From the NCBI RefSeq assembly GCF_015732285.1, contig NZ_WIQU01000051.1, forward strand, positions 1 through 38,062: a stretch of 38,062 nt of DNA, in the 5' to 3' direction. The stretch comes from Pectinatus frisingensis (GTDB taxonomy: Bacteria; Bacillota; Negativicutes; Selenomonadales; Selenomonadaceae). Position 1 is the first letter of the stretch, and every line of letters starts with the position of its first letter. Positions 7,019 to 14,437 of the stretch are shown in pieces. The notes beneath the pieces are model-generated. The model was not told the origin of the DNA, did no database searches, and saw only the letters and a program-made list of their open reading frames with translations. The position numbers were made by a program, and so were the translations under genes.

Positions 7019-7735
7019 ATGGAATATGTAAAAAGCCAAAAGTACAATACTCCTGAGTTGCTGGCAAAAATCATGGGGCCTAACCCATTCAAATTACAAG
7101 AGGAAATGCTGAGGAATCATAAAATACCTGCTGGAAGCCTTGTCTGCGATCTCGGAAGCGGGCAAGGGCTTACAAGCGTTATGCTTGTAAAAGATTATGG
7201 CTTTACTGTTTATGCCGCGGATTTATGGAGTGACCCGCAAGAAAACCGCAAATTCTTTGATGGAATGGGTCTTACTCATGAACAGATAATACCTGTTAAG
7301 GTTGACGCTACAGTCTTGCCATTTGAGAAGGATTTTTTCGATGCAATAATCAGCACAGATTCCTATAATTTTTGGGGTCGTGACCCGGAATATTTAGACG
7401 CGAAACTGTTGCCTTATGTCAAGAGCGGAGGATATATTTACGCCTGTGTACCCGGCATGAAAAAAGATTGCCATGATAACCTGCCGAAAGAATTGCTTCT
7501 CTCGTGGACGCCGGAGCAGCTTATCTATCTGCGAGATACTGCTTATTGGACCAAAATTGTAAATAGCAGCCGGAATGCCGAAGTTATTTCCGTGTACGAG
7601 ATGGAAAGCAACGAGGAAGTTTGGGCGGATTGGCTTATGCAGGAAAATGAGATTGCGGTTAATGACCGCAAAACATGGAGTGCAGGCGGTGGAAAATATT
7701 TGAACTTTATTGCCTTCATTTTGCAAAAAAAATAG
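7019..7735 (+). CDS. SAM-dependent class I methyltransferase
   Basis: The 238-residue protein has the class I methyltransferase fold: motif I CDLGSGQG (about residues 43-50) binds S-adenosylmethionine, an acidic residue follows at the end of strand 2 (VYAADLW), and motif IV region DAIISTDSYNFWG is near residue 110. The family includes UbiE-like and small-molecule methyltransferases; the substrate cannot be inferred. AAGGAG lies 8 bases before the ATG. A TATAAT (6973-6978) upstream may be a -10 but has no clear -35. It is convergent with the AraC-type gene, the two stops being 27 bases apart. Confidence 0.85.
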   Translation: MEYVKSQKYNTPELLAKIMGPNPFKLQEEMLRNHKIPAGSLVCDLGSGQGLTSVMLVKDYGFTVYAADLWSDPQENRKFFDGMGLTHEQIIPVKVDATVLPFEKDFFDAIISTDSYNFWGRDPEYLDAKLLPYVKSGGYIYACVPGMKKDCHDNLPKELLLSWTPEQLIYLRDTAYWTKIVNSSRNAEVISVYEMESNEEVWADWLMQENEIAVNDRKTWSAGGGKYLNFIAFILQKK

Positions 7736-7762
7736 CGCTAGTTGATAAGCAGTTGATTTTAT

Positions 7763-8728
7763 TTACCTCCGCACTGGCCTGATATACTTAAAAAACCGTT
7801 CTGGATTATGATAAAGGTAAATTATTCTGCCGGGGGAAGTATCAAAGCAGTAACCAGTGCCTGCAAAATCAAAAGCTGCCATTGCTTTTTCAATCTTTTC
7901 CTCTACACTACGATTTTCCTGCTCATAATCGAATGGTCCGTGTTCAAAAACAATATACTCCGCTTCGGGAACATCAATCATAAGCATTTGTGGTGGTACT
8001 TCGCCTTCATAATCAAAAGGAAGACGTACGCCATAACACTCTGTGCGTGGAAAGCCCCAATTGCAGAGTCTGCCGTCAGTGTCATTAATGTACGCCATAA
8101 TCTGACCACTGCCGCTGTTAGATTCACTCCCACCGTCGTCATCCAATTTGCCCTTGATACTATCGAGCAAGCCACAAATTGTTTCGCAGTCCTGTCCCGG
8201 AATGAGACTTTGCTTTTGCCAGAAATCCCAATACCCATTACTTTGATAGTTTTTAATGTGCAAAAATTTGTGTGCTGGAATCGTTACAAAATAAATTTTA
8301 ATATCATCCGTAGATTTTATCATACCAATCTCTCCTAATCCTAAAAAGTAGCGGTCAAAAACGTTTATTTTTGTACGAAGAACAACAGGCTTGGGCTTTT
8401 TTCGATATGCACTTGGAGTTACACCATATGTTTCCTTAAAAGCTCTGGTAAAAGCTTCATGTGACGAAAAGCCATAATCAAAAGCAATATCTAAAAGGCC
8501 CTTTTCACTATCCCGAACCTCTTTTAGCGCAAAGGCTAATTTTCTACGACACAGATAATCTCTAAAGTGCATACCCGATACTTCTTTGAATTTTCTCGTT
8601 GCATAAAATTCGGAATAACCCAGCCTGCGAGAAAGGAAGCGTAGTGTCAAAACTTCGTCATTATAATTTTTAATACATTTGTCAATTTCATCAATAATTA
8701 TTTGAATTTGTGTCTGCCAATCATACAT
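7763..8728 (-). CDS. AraC family regulator with GyrI-like effector domain
   Basis: This 321-residue Rob-type regulator has an N-terminal double helix-turn-helix of the AraC family (residues about 24-110: LSRRLGYSEFYATRKFKEVSG, then the diagnostic DIAFDYGFSSHEAFTRAFKETYGVTPSAYRK). A GyrI-like small-molecule domain occupies about 130-318 (IYFVTIPAHKFLHIKNY, VPEAEYIVFEHGPFDYEQE). It should activate or repress genes on binding a hydrophobic or antimicrobial ligand. A GAGG lies about 11 bases upstream on the - strand. The nearest related gene is the lone GyrI-like protein at 2077-2712; targets cannot be named. Confidence 0.9.
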   Translation of the reverse strand: MYDWQTQIQIIIDEIDKCIKNYNDEVLTLRFLSRRLGYSEFYATRKFKEVSGMHFRDYLCRRKLAFALKEVRDSEKGLLDIAFDYGFSSHEAFTRAFKETYGVTPSAYRKKPKPVVLRTKINVFDRYFLGLGEIGMIKSTDDIKIYFVTIPAHKFLHIKNYQSNGYWDFWQKQSLIPGQDCETICGLLDSIKGKLDDDGGSESNSGSGQIMAYINDTDGRLCNWGFPRTECYGVRLPFDYEGEVPPQMLMIDVPEAEYIVFEHGPFDYEQENRSVEEKIEKAMAAFDFAGTGYCFDTSPGRIIYLYHNPERFFKYIRPVRR

Positions 8729-9261
8729 TCATCTGTTAACCTCGTTTCAACCACTCTATATTTATTATAAATACATAGAGAAAGTACTGCTTGATTTCAC
8801 TTGCGGTCATTTCATTTTTCTCTTTTAAGTTCTGCAGCTTTGCAGCTGGCGCAGAATAATGAAAACCAGTTTCAGTGAATTGGCGACCTAGTGGTTTCGC
8901 TCCGCAAGGCCGTTTTTTGCGACACCCCAACTGGGGATAATTTGATACTGAAACTCCACTACAAACTTTATCAATAGTTCTTACGTGTCACTGGTGTCAA
9001 ATCCACAAATGCAAGTAGACGTCTAGCAAGTAAAAAGGACGTCTATTTTTTTTCGAAAAAGCGGGAAATAATTGTGGAGCAAAGCACGGGTGTACTTCCA
9101 TCCAGCCACATTTTCGTTTTAAGAAAAATAAGGATGGAGAGCTCAAAAAAGTGGTGGATTAATCATTCTACAATAGCATAGATTTTAAGTCTTAGTCGTT
9201 TGATATTTGATAATATTGAACGTCTATTTTTTATTCGTTTTTAGCGAAGGAGGAAAAGAGA
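8729..9261. other. 533-base non-coding gap at the junction of accessory genes and element backbone
   Basis: No convincing gene is present. A small - strand open frame at 8736-8930 has arginine-rich, low-complexity-looking content and no SD. The gap contains a terminator-like hairpin (9016-9053), a degenerate direct repeat of about 27 bases at 9038-9063 and 9219-9246 (both containing ACGTCTATTTTTT), and the strong SD of the next gene. It separates single accessory genes from plasmid/ICE-type genes, so an element boundary may lie here, but no attachment site is identifiable. Confidence 0.5.
9016..9053 (+). terminator. Intrinsic terminator-like hairpin
   Basis: TAGACGTC (9016-9023) pairs with GACGTCTA (9038-9045) and is followed directly by a run of eight or more T residues. 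TAGACGTCTA at 9016-9025 is also a palindrome by itself. No + strand gene ends upstream, so it would terminate an unannotated transcript or act as attenuator for the gene at 9262. Confidence 0.5.
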
Positions 9262-9699
9262 ATGTTAAGACACGGTATGATTGAACGATTTAAAAAGGCT
9301 GCTCCAATAATTCAGGAACTCATTGAGGATTTAGCCTGGATTCAAAATGAATTCAATCCGGAGCATGCAACAGAAGAAGAGAGAACCTATGTAATGCATT
9401 TATTGGGATTAGGCAGCAATTGCTTCGATGAAAGTGACTGGCGCTTAAAGCGTATGCTTGCGGCCATAGGGAAGCAAGGGCGCTTAATTCGGAATTCATC
9501 TGGTAGATTTGAAATGGAAGGAACAGATATTGAATTTACGTGTGGCAGTAGTTGCGAAGTTTATGCACCATATTTTTCAGACGAAGAAGAATGGATGACC
9601 TGGCTTCCCACATCCATTGAATATAGTAGCGATTATTATTTTACGGCACGTCCGGATATGAAATTGGAGGGTGCCTTAGTAAGAGTCAAAGGGAGATAA
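9262..9699 (+). CDS. DUF5348-domain-like protein
   Basis: In the 145-residue protein the C-terminal 70 residues fit DUF5348: GRLIRNSSGRFEMEGTDIEFTCGSSCEVY, then WLPTSIEYSSDYYFTARPDMKLEGALVRVKGR. The N-terminal 70 residues are helical and not recognised. DUF5348 proteins typically sit beside replication and partition genes of Bacillota plasmids and ICEs, which fits here: ParA follows. AAGGAGG nine bases before the ATG fixes the start. Function unknown. Confidence 0.75.
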   Translation: MLRHGMIERFKKAAPIIQELIEDLAWIQNEFNPEHATEEERTYVMHLLGLGSNCFDESDWRLKRMLAAIGKQGRLIRNSSGRFEMEGTDIEFTCGSSCEVYAPYFSDEEEWMTWLPTSIEYSSDYYFTARPDMKLEGALVRVKGR

Positions 9700-9710
9700 A
9701 AAATAGGGTA

Positions 9711-9747
9711 TGAAAAAAGCACTATCAGTTAGCCTCTGATAGTGCTT
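9711..9747 (-). terminator. 12-bp perfect hairpin, terminator-like on the - strand
   Basis: AAGCACTATCAG (9717-9728) and CTGATAGTGCTT (9736-9747) form a perfect 12-bp stem with a 7-base loop. The T-tract follows the stem only when read on the - strand (TTTTTT at 9713-9718 complement). On the + strand the stem runs straight into GACGTG. It may insulate parA from, or terminate, antisense transcription; a bidirectional role is possible. Confidence 0.5.
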
Positions 9748-9850
9748 GACGTGAAAATTTGTTAGAAACGAATCTCGTTCTCTAAGATTTATTATAGCAG
9801 ATTTTCGCTTGATTTGTATAGAAAAGTTAAGCGAGAGGACTTGAAAATTT

Positions 9851-10600
9851 ATGAAAACATTTTCGTTCATCAACAAAAAGGGCGGCGTTGGCAAAACGAC
9901 GATTACAGTTAATATGGCGTATGCCATAGCCGAAAGTTGTGATTTAAGAGTTCTGGTTATAGACAATGACGATCAGGGCAATGATTCGCAGTTCTTTGAT
10001 GCAGATCCAGAAAAATCATTGGCAGATATTCTTTTAGGCAAGGCGGATATCCGGGAAGTTATCCAACATACACGATATCCGAACATTGACATTGTTGCCA
10101 GTGGTGCCGTTTTACTGGATGCCAATGTGGCCGTCATAAAAGATGAAGAGATTGTGCAGCAGACCATTTTAAAAGAATCCTTGCCAAAGGTTGCTGAAAA
10201 TTATGATGTGTGCCTTATCGACAATCCTCCGACAATTAACGCTTCTGTGATCAATGCCTTGGTAGCTAGTGATGAAGTCATCATTGTGACGACACCGGAT
10301 ATTTATGGCATTCGCGGCGTTTCGCAGATGGTGGAGTATATTAAGGCGATTAAAGAATATAATCCTGTCTTGCGGTTTCGTGGTTGCCTTCTCAATAAAT
10401 TTTCCTCTACTCCGCATGGATTCCGTTGCATCGAGCTATTAAAGAGTCAGTTTCCCTTATTTAGAACAAGAATTCGTTATACAAAAGATAAACTGGAAGC
10501 GTCGGCAGAAAAAAGAAAATCCATTTTCGAGTATTCGCCCAATTGTGGTTTTGCACGGGATCTTGTGCGGTTTTTAAAAGAACTTTTAGCGGGGGAATAA
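9851..10600 (+). CDS. parA: ParA family partition ATPase
   Basis: This 249-residue ParA/MinD-type ATPase drives segregation of a plasmid or excised element together with ParB. It has a deviant Walker A motif KGGVGKTT (residues 10-17), Walker A' VLVIDNDDQGN (35-44) and Walker B VCLIDNPP (about 120-127). It lacks the long N-terminal HTH of P1-type ParA, so it is the short chromosomal/type Ib-like form. The asparagine in IDNDDQGN, where many ParAs have IDxDPQGN, is a small variation. A 6-bp inverted repeat (TCGCTT 9805-9810, AAGCGA 9829-9834) just ahead of the SD might be an operator. ParB follows after 4 bases. Confidence 0.93.
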   Translation: MKTFSFINKKGGVGKTTITVNMAYAIAESCDLRVLVIDNDDQGNDSQFFDADPEKSLADILLGKADIREVIQHTRYPNIDIVASGAVLLDANVAVIKDEEIVQQTILKESLPKVAENYDVCLIDNPPTINASVINALVASDEVIIVTTPDIYGIRGVSQMVEYIKAIKEYNPVLRFRGCLLNKFSSTPHGFRCIELLKSQFPLFRTRIRYTKDKLEASAEKRKSIFEYSPNCGFARDLVRFLKELLAGE

Positions 10601-10604
10601 AACG

Positions 10605-11825
10605 ATGAAAAAACAGTCAGCAAGCTTAATCGCAAAGCTTTTAAATAAAAATTCTCAACCGGTGCAAGGCAGTAGTAGTAACGAGTTTAAAACTACGGAA
10701 GAAATCATCATGCGAGACGTTCATGAACTGGTGCCGAATCCTAAGAATGAAAAATACAGTTTGGATAATATTGAAGAGCTGGCGATGATGATCCAGCTTA
10801 CCCATAATATCGAGCCAATTATTTTAAAGGCGATCGATAATGGCAAATTTATGATTACTAGCGGCCATCGCCGCCGCTTGGCACAGCTGTATCGCTTAGA
10901 GCAAGGCATGACAGATAATCCAATGGTCCCAACCATTACACGAGAGATCATCAACGATTTTGAGGATGCCATCACAGACGATGAAATGGAAACGTTGAAT
11001 ATCGTGTTCCCAAATAAAGGGCAGCGCAGAAATCTGACTCCTTCGCAGGAAGCGGACGAAATTGCACTGATCAAGCCAATTATCAAGAAGCTTTATGACT
11101 ACCAGAAAGCAGCCGGAAATATTGATGGTAAATTTCGACCTTATTTTGCTAATATCCTTGGTATTTCGGAAACGTCTTTACAGCGCAAAGAGGCCATCTG
11201 GAAGGTTTCAGATGAAGTTAAGGCTGCAGTTGATGCCGGAAATATTACAGCCACTGCTGCAGCAGAATTGGCAAGTATGGATACAGAAGAGCAAAATTCG
11301 GTAGTGGAAGCAATTAAGGACCGGGGCGAAGAAGTTACGGTTCAGGCTGTGAAAGCGGAAAAGAAAAAAGTTGTTGTGCCTAAAAATGAACTTATTCCTG
11401 TTGTGAAAGAGAGTCCGACAGAATCCAGTTTAGAGGATAAAGGGCAGACAAAATTATTCGGCCAAGAGCCCCAAAATAATACAGATAAAAATATAAGTGA
11501 TGATTGTCTTGATTTGGATAACGAGAGTATACCGTCTATGCAAAATCAAGAATTGACAGATAAAGATATTGCCGCAAAAATCTGGCTTCAGCAAGAACTT
11601 GCTGGGAAATTAAAAGAAGCTGAAAAACGGCTTACCGTAGAAACTGCAGATAAAACAGTAGAAGAGTGTCAGGAGTGGCAAGCCCGTGTCAAGGTTATAA
11701 AAGATGTCTTGGCTTATTTAGAGGGTTTCCCTTGTCCTGATAGATGTGAAGAATGCTGTAACAGCTGTGACCGGCCCTGTGAGCATTCGAAAAGCTTTCA
11801 AGCCGCAAATACCATGAATGAATAA
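10605..11825 (+). CDS. parB: ParB/RepB/Spo0J family partition protein with cysteine-rich tail
   Basis: The 406-residue DNA-binding partner of the upstream ParA. The N-terminal ParB domain contains VHELVPNPKNEKYS and the GHRR box (residues 87-90, in ITSGHRRR) that in the family binds CTP. A central HTH-like region follows (ANILGISETSLQRKEAIWKVSDEVKAAVDAG, near 185-215), then an acidic linker. The last 40 residues hold six cysteines within 16 residues (CPDRCEECCNSCDRPC), an unusual possible metal-binding tail. It is separated from parA by 4 bases and preceded by GGGGGA. No parS-like site could be identified by eye. Confidence 0.9.
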   Translation: MKKQSASLIAKLLNKNSQPVQGSSSNEFKTTEEIIMRDVHELVPNPKNEKYSLDNIEELAMMIQLTHNIEPIILKAIDNGKFMITSGHRRRLAQLYRLEQGMTDNPMVPTITREIINDFEDAITDDEMETLNIVFPNKGQRRNLTPSQEADEIALIKPIIKKLYDYQKAAGNIDGKFRPYFANILGISETSLQRKEAIWKVSDEVKAAVDAGNITATAAAELASMDTEEQNSVVEAIKDRGEEVTVQAVKAEKKKVVVPKNELIPVVKESPTESSLEDKGQTKLFGQEPQNNTDKNISDDCLDLDNESIPSMQNQELTDKDIAAKIWLQQELAGKLKEAEKRLTVETADKTVEECQEWQARVKVIKDVLAYLEGFPCPDRCEECCNSCDRPCEHSKSFQAANTMNE

Positions 11826-11851
11826 CTATCTGTAGTAGGGGAGAGGACAAA

Positions 11852-12898
11852 ATGAGTAAGTTATTGATCAATGAAGTTCCGTTGATGTGCCTGCCCAGCC
11901 TTGCAGTAAAAATCGGCTTGAATGAAGCGCTTTTTATACAGCAACTGCATTATTGGGTGGACCGCAGTAAAAATATTATCGATGGCCGGCAATGGGTATA
12001 TAACACCATGGCCGACTGGTCAAAGCAATTTCCGTTTTGGTCGCAGAAGACGTTAGCGCGGACGATTTCAAATTTGGGAAAGCAAAAACTGGTTATTTCC
12101 GGTAATTATAATCAAAAAGGTTATGATCGTACGAAGTGGTACACGATTGATTATGATGCACTGGAACGGTTAGAAAAGGATGAGCCTGAAATAGAAAAAA
12201 ATGGAAAATTAGAGGAGGAAGCGTCAAAAGAAAACGCTGCTTCAGTTAGTGACCAGTCCATAGAGACAGATTGTCCTTATGAGGGAAATCAAGGCTTGCC
12301 GGGTCCTTTGTCGGAAAATGCCCAAAATGACCGTTTCATAGGGACAAGTTGTCCAGCTCCATCCGGTCAGATTGTCCCTATGGAATCGGACAATCTGACC
12401 TCACCAATACCAGAGAATAACAACAGAGAATTCTCAGAAAAAACAACAACAAACGGGAGTGAGGAAGCTGTTGTTGGTGGAGATGTGGTTAACATAAAAA
12501 ATTCATTAGATCGCTTGTTGTTTGTAATGCAAAGCTATGGCATTACGCTTGCTATTGCAAAGAAATTTATTGCTGAATACGGTCTTGCTGCGGTTGAACA
12601 GCAATTGGAACTTTTGAAAAAGGCTTTGCAAAAAGGGAAGATAAATAATCCGGCAGGTTGGCTACACATGGCTTTGCGGGAGGGATATGTTGATACGCCA
12701 GCGGCGTTTAAACAGCTTCAGGAAGAGAAAAAGGCTGCTATGCGAGAAAAGGCGGCGGAAATAGAACGGCAGCAAATGGCTGCTTTGGAGAGAGAACTGG
12801 AAGAGGAAGCAAATCAATTTGAAATTCCTGAAGATAGTCCATTTCAGGCGTTTCTTACAAAATTAAAAAAAGAACAAGCTGAAAAGAGTATGGTGTAA
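11852..12898 (+). CDS. Replication-initiator-like winged-helix protein
   Basis: The N-terminal 110 residues of this 348-residue protein match a family found in phages, plasmids and ICEs of Bacillota: VPLMCLPSLAVKIGLNEALFIQQLHYWVDRS, then WVYNTMADWSKQFPFWSQKTLARTISNL and DRTKWYTIDY. It reads as a winged helix that recognises an origin or loads replication proteins. A Ser/Thr/Pro-rich linker follows, and the C-terminal 150 residues are helical with a charged coiled coil. Its position after ParA/ParB supports a replication role. GGGGAGAGG precedes the ATG. The exact mechanism is inferred. Confidence 0.7.
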   Translation: MSKLLINEVPLMCLPSLAVKIGLNEALFIQQLHYWVDRSKNIIDGRQWVYNTMADWSKQFPFWSQKTLARTISNLGKQKLVISGNYNQKGYDRTKWYTIDYDALERLEKDEPEIEKNGKLEEEASKENAASVSDQSIETDCPYEGNQGLPGPLSENAQNDRFIGTSCPAPSGQIVPMESDNLTSPIPENNNREFSEKTTTNGSEEAVVGGDVVNIKNSLDRLLFVMQSYGITLAIAKKFIAEYGLAAVEQQLELLKKALQKGKINNPAGWLHMALREGYVDTPAAFKQLQEEKKAAMREKAAEIERQQMAALERELEEEANQFEIPEDSPFQAFLTKLKKEQAEKSMV

Positions 12899-12911
12899 AT
12901 GCCTGGAAATT

Positions 12912-12933
12912 AAGGGGCCCATAATGGACACCT
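12912..12933. repeat. Palindromic repeat copy 1 (GGGGCCCATAATGGACACC)
   Basis: An imperfect palindrome lies 14 bases after the stop of the replication-like gene. It matches copies at 14390 and 27061, differing by GCCCAT for GTCCAT. About 30 bases downstream is GGGGAAAATC, also found after copy 2. Confidence 0.6.
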
Positions 12934-12969
12934 GATTAGGCTTGTAACAATTTTTTATGGGGAAAATCA

Positions 12970-12999
12970 ATGTGCTGGTCAAGGATGTGGATTGAATGA
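12970..12999 (+). CDS. Nine-codon possible leader ORF
   Basis: An ATG at 12970, preceded by GGGGAAAATCA, opens a 9-residue frame (MCWSRMWIE). Its TGA (12997-12999) overlaps the ATG of the next small gene (12996) as ATGA, the arrangement that couples translation. There is no protein-level support; it may be chance. Confidence 0.25.
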   Translation: MCWSRMWIE

Positions 13000-13172
13000 G
13001 GGTGGAGTTTATTGAAAACGGGAGAAGAATTATATCGACAAATCGCGGTGTGTTCAAAGATAGCGAATTTATATGGTATGACAATGCCTATGTTTTGAGC
13101 ATGAAATTTGATGAGGAAAAGGTCGAAATTATGATAAAAAAGATACCAAAAGCAGGAGGTGAAGTGCGATGA
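12996..13172 (+). CDS. Small hypothetical protein, 58 residues
   Basis: A short frame with AAGGA about 10 bases upstream encodes a charged, beta-rich-looking 58-residue protein (starts MRVEFIENGRRIIS). Its TGA overlaps the ATG of the next gene by ATGA, so the two are translationally coupled, and both lie in the same array as the ArdC-like gene. I do not recognise the family. The context suggests an element-maintenance or regulatory accessory. Confidence 0.6.
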   Translation: MRVEFIENGRRIISTNRGVFKDSEFIWYDNAYVLSMKFDEEKVEIMIKKIPKAGGEVR

Positions 13173-13285
13173 AGGCGGAAAAGCCGGTGGAAGATTATGG
13201 GATGGAATTCAATGAACAGGTGCTGACTAAAGAGGAACAGGAAGAATTGGAGCAGGAATCCGATGAAGAAAATGCAAAACGATGA
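13169..13285 (+). CDS. Small acidic hypothetical protein, 38 residues
   Basis: A 38-residue, strongly acidic protein (starts MKAEKPVEDYGMEF; many Glu/Gln in the second half) with an excellent SD AGGAGGTG 7 bases before the ATG. It overlaps the previous stop by 4 bases and ends 12 bases before the ArdC-like gene, so it clearly belongs to that operon. Family unknown. Small acidic proteins are common next to antirestriction genes, sometimes as DNA mimics, but this one is probably too short for that. Confidence 0.6.
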   Translation: MKAEKPVEDYGMEFNEQVLTKEEQEELEQESDEENAKR

Positions 13286-13297
13286 GAGGGTGAGAGT

Positions 13298-14386
13298 ATG
13301 CCATTACCGGAACATGTGCAAGAGCAGCGGAATGCTCTTGTGGAAAAAGTAATAAAAGACATTGAGGCAGGGAAGCCGTTCTTTTGGGACTCTGAGCACT
13401 TTGGCAGGCCAGCGCATAATATGGCACTTGGTGCGTCCTATCGTGGGCTCAATCGTATGCGCCTGATGATTGCAGCTGAGGACAAAGGTTACACCGATAG
13501 TCGCTGGTGTACCTATAAGCAGGCGCAGGACAAAGGCTGGCAGGTCAAAAAAGGCGAAAAAGGGACACACATCGAATTTTGGAGCAAATTAATTACGGTC
13601 AAAGAAGTAAATCAAGAAACGGGTGAAGAAGAGAAAAAATTGAAAGACTTAGATTGTCCCATAGTTAAATATTACACGGTATTCAATGCACAGCAAATGG
13701 AAGGCGTTCCTCCAGAACATTCCTTGACCATTGACGAAAATGAGAAGAATAAATACATGGAAAATATGCTAAAAAATAGTGAAGCAAAAATCTTCTTTGA
13801 TCAGAGTAATCGGAATTTTTACAGCCCTACTACAGATGAGATCCATGTATTGCCGCGAGAAAAATTTAAAACCATGGATGGCTTTTATGCGACTTGCGCG
13901 CATGAAATTGCCCATAGTACCGGACATTCTACCCGGATGAATCGGGATATGTTCAATTTTGAAAAAAGTGAATATGCCAAGGAAGAACTACGGGCCGAGC
14001 TTGCCTCTACGTTTTTGCAGCAGCAATACGGAATAAAATTTGATGAAAAGCATTATGAGAATCATGCCGCATATCTGCAGTCTTGGGCTAAAGTTTTAAA
14101 AGATGATCCAAACGAATTATACAGGGCTGCTTCTAAGGCACAAGAAATGGCAGACTATATTGAGCATAATATGCTGTTAAAAGGCCTTGAACAAGCAAAG
14201 CAAAAAGCGCTGGAAAGTGCCAATGAAGTACCGATTCTTAGTAAAGAGGTCAAGGAACCGGCAAAAATATCGCCATTTCAGGAGATTGCGAATCGGGCCA
14301 TGGAGAAGAAAAAGCAGCAACAGAGGAAACAAAAATTACAGGTTTCGATAAAGGATAAACCAAAACAGGCAGAATTGGCACGATGA
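13298..14386 (+). CDS. ArdC-type antirestriction protein (ssDNA-binding domain + zincin metallopeptidase)
   Basis: This 362-residue protein has an ArdC N-terminal ssDNA-binding domain (HVQEQRNALVEKVIKDIEAG, NMALGASYRGLNRMRLMIAA, DSRWCTYKQAQDKGWQVKKGEKGT) and a zincin-like 'MPTase polyvalent' domain. The latter has the metal-binding HEIAH at 202-206 (ATCAHEIAHSTGHSTRM) and a downstream YAKEELRAELAS supplying the third ligand. ArdC proteins protect incoming conjugative DNA against restriction in the recipient. It lies in the leading operon with ParA/ParB, as expected of a conjugative element. The last 60 residues are a lysine/glutamine-rich tail. Confidence 0.88.
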   Translation: MPLPEHVQEQRNALVEKVIKDIEAGKPFFWDSEHFGRPAHNMALGASYRGLNRMRLMIAAEDKGYTDSRWCTYKQAQDKGWQVKKGEKGTHIEFWSKLITVKEVNQETGEEEKKLKDLDCPIVKYYTVFNAQQMEGVPPEHSLTIDENEKNKYMENMLKNSEAKIFFDQSNRNFYSPTTDEIHVLPREKFKTMDGFYATCAHEIAHSTGHSTRMNRDMFNFEKSEYAKEELRAELASTFLQQQYGIKFDEKHYENHAAYLQSWAKVLKDDPNELYRAASKAQEMADYIEHNMLLKGLEQAKQKALESANEVPILSKEVKEPAKISPFQEIANRAMEKKKQQQRKQKLQVSIKDKPKQAELAR

Positions 14387-14387
14387 T

Positions 14388-14416
14388 AAAAGGGGTCCAT
14401 AATGGACACCTTTTGA
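14388..14416. repeat. Palindromic repeat copy 2 (GGGGTCCATAATGGACACC)
   Basis: AAAAGGGGTCCAT and ATGGACACCTTTT form a 13-bp arm pair with one mismatch, immediately after the ArdC-like stop codon and followed by TTTTGAATTT. It could act as a weak intrinsic terminator. It is shared with the sites at 12912 and 27061. Confidence 0.65.
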
Positions 14417-14437
14417 ATTTGGGAGGGGAAAATCGAC

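Noticed and set aside
8736-8930. 64-residue - strand open frame (MGCRKKRPCGAKPLG...)
   Set aside because: It has no SD, unusual arginine/glycine/proline content at the start and lies in a gap with repeats. I could not support it as a gene.
8729-9261. Attachment site of an integrative element
   Set aside because: The change in gene content suggests a boundary, but there is no integrase, tRNA end or matching repeat elsewhere in the window.
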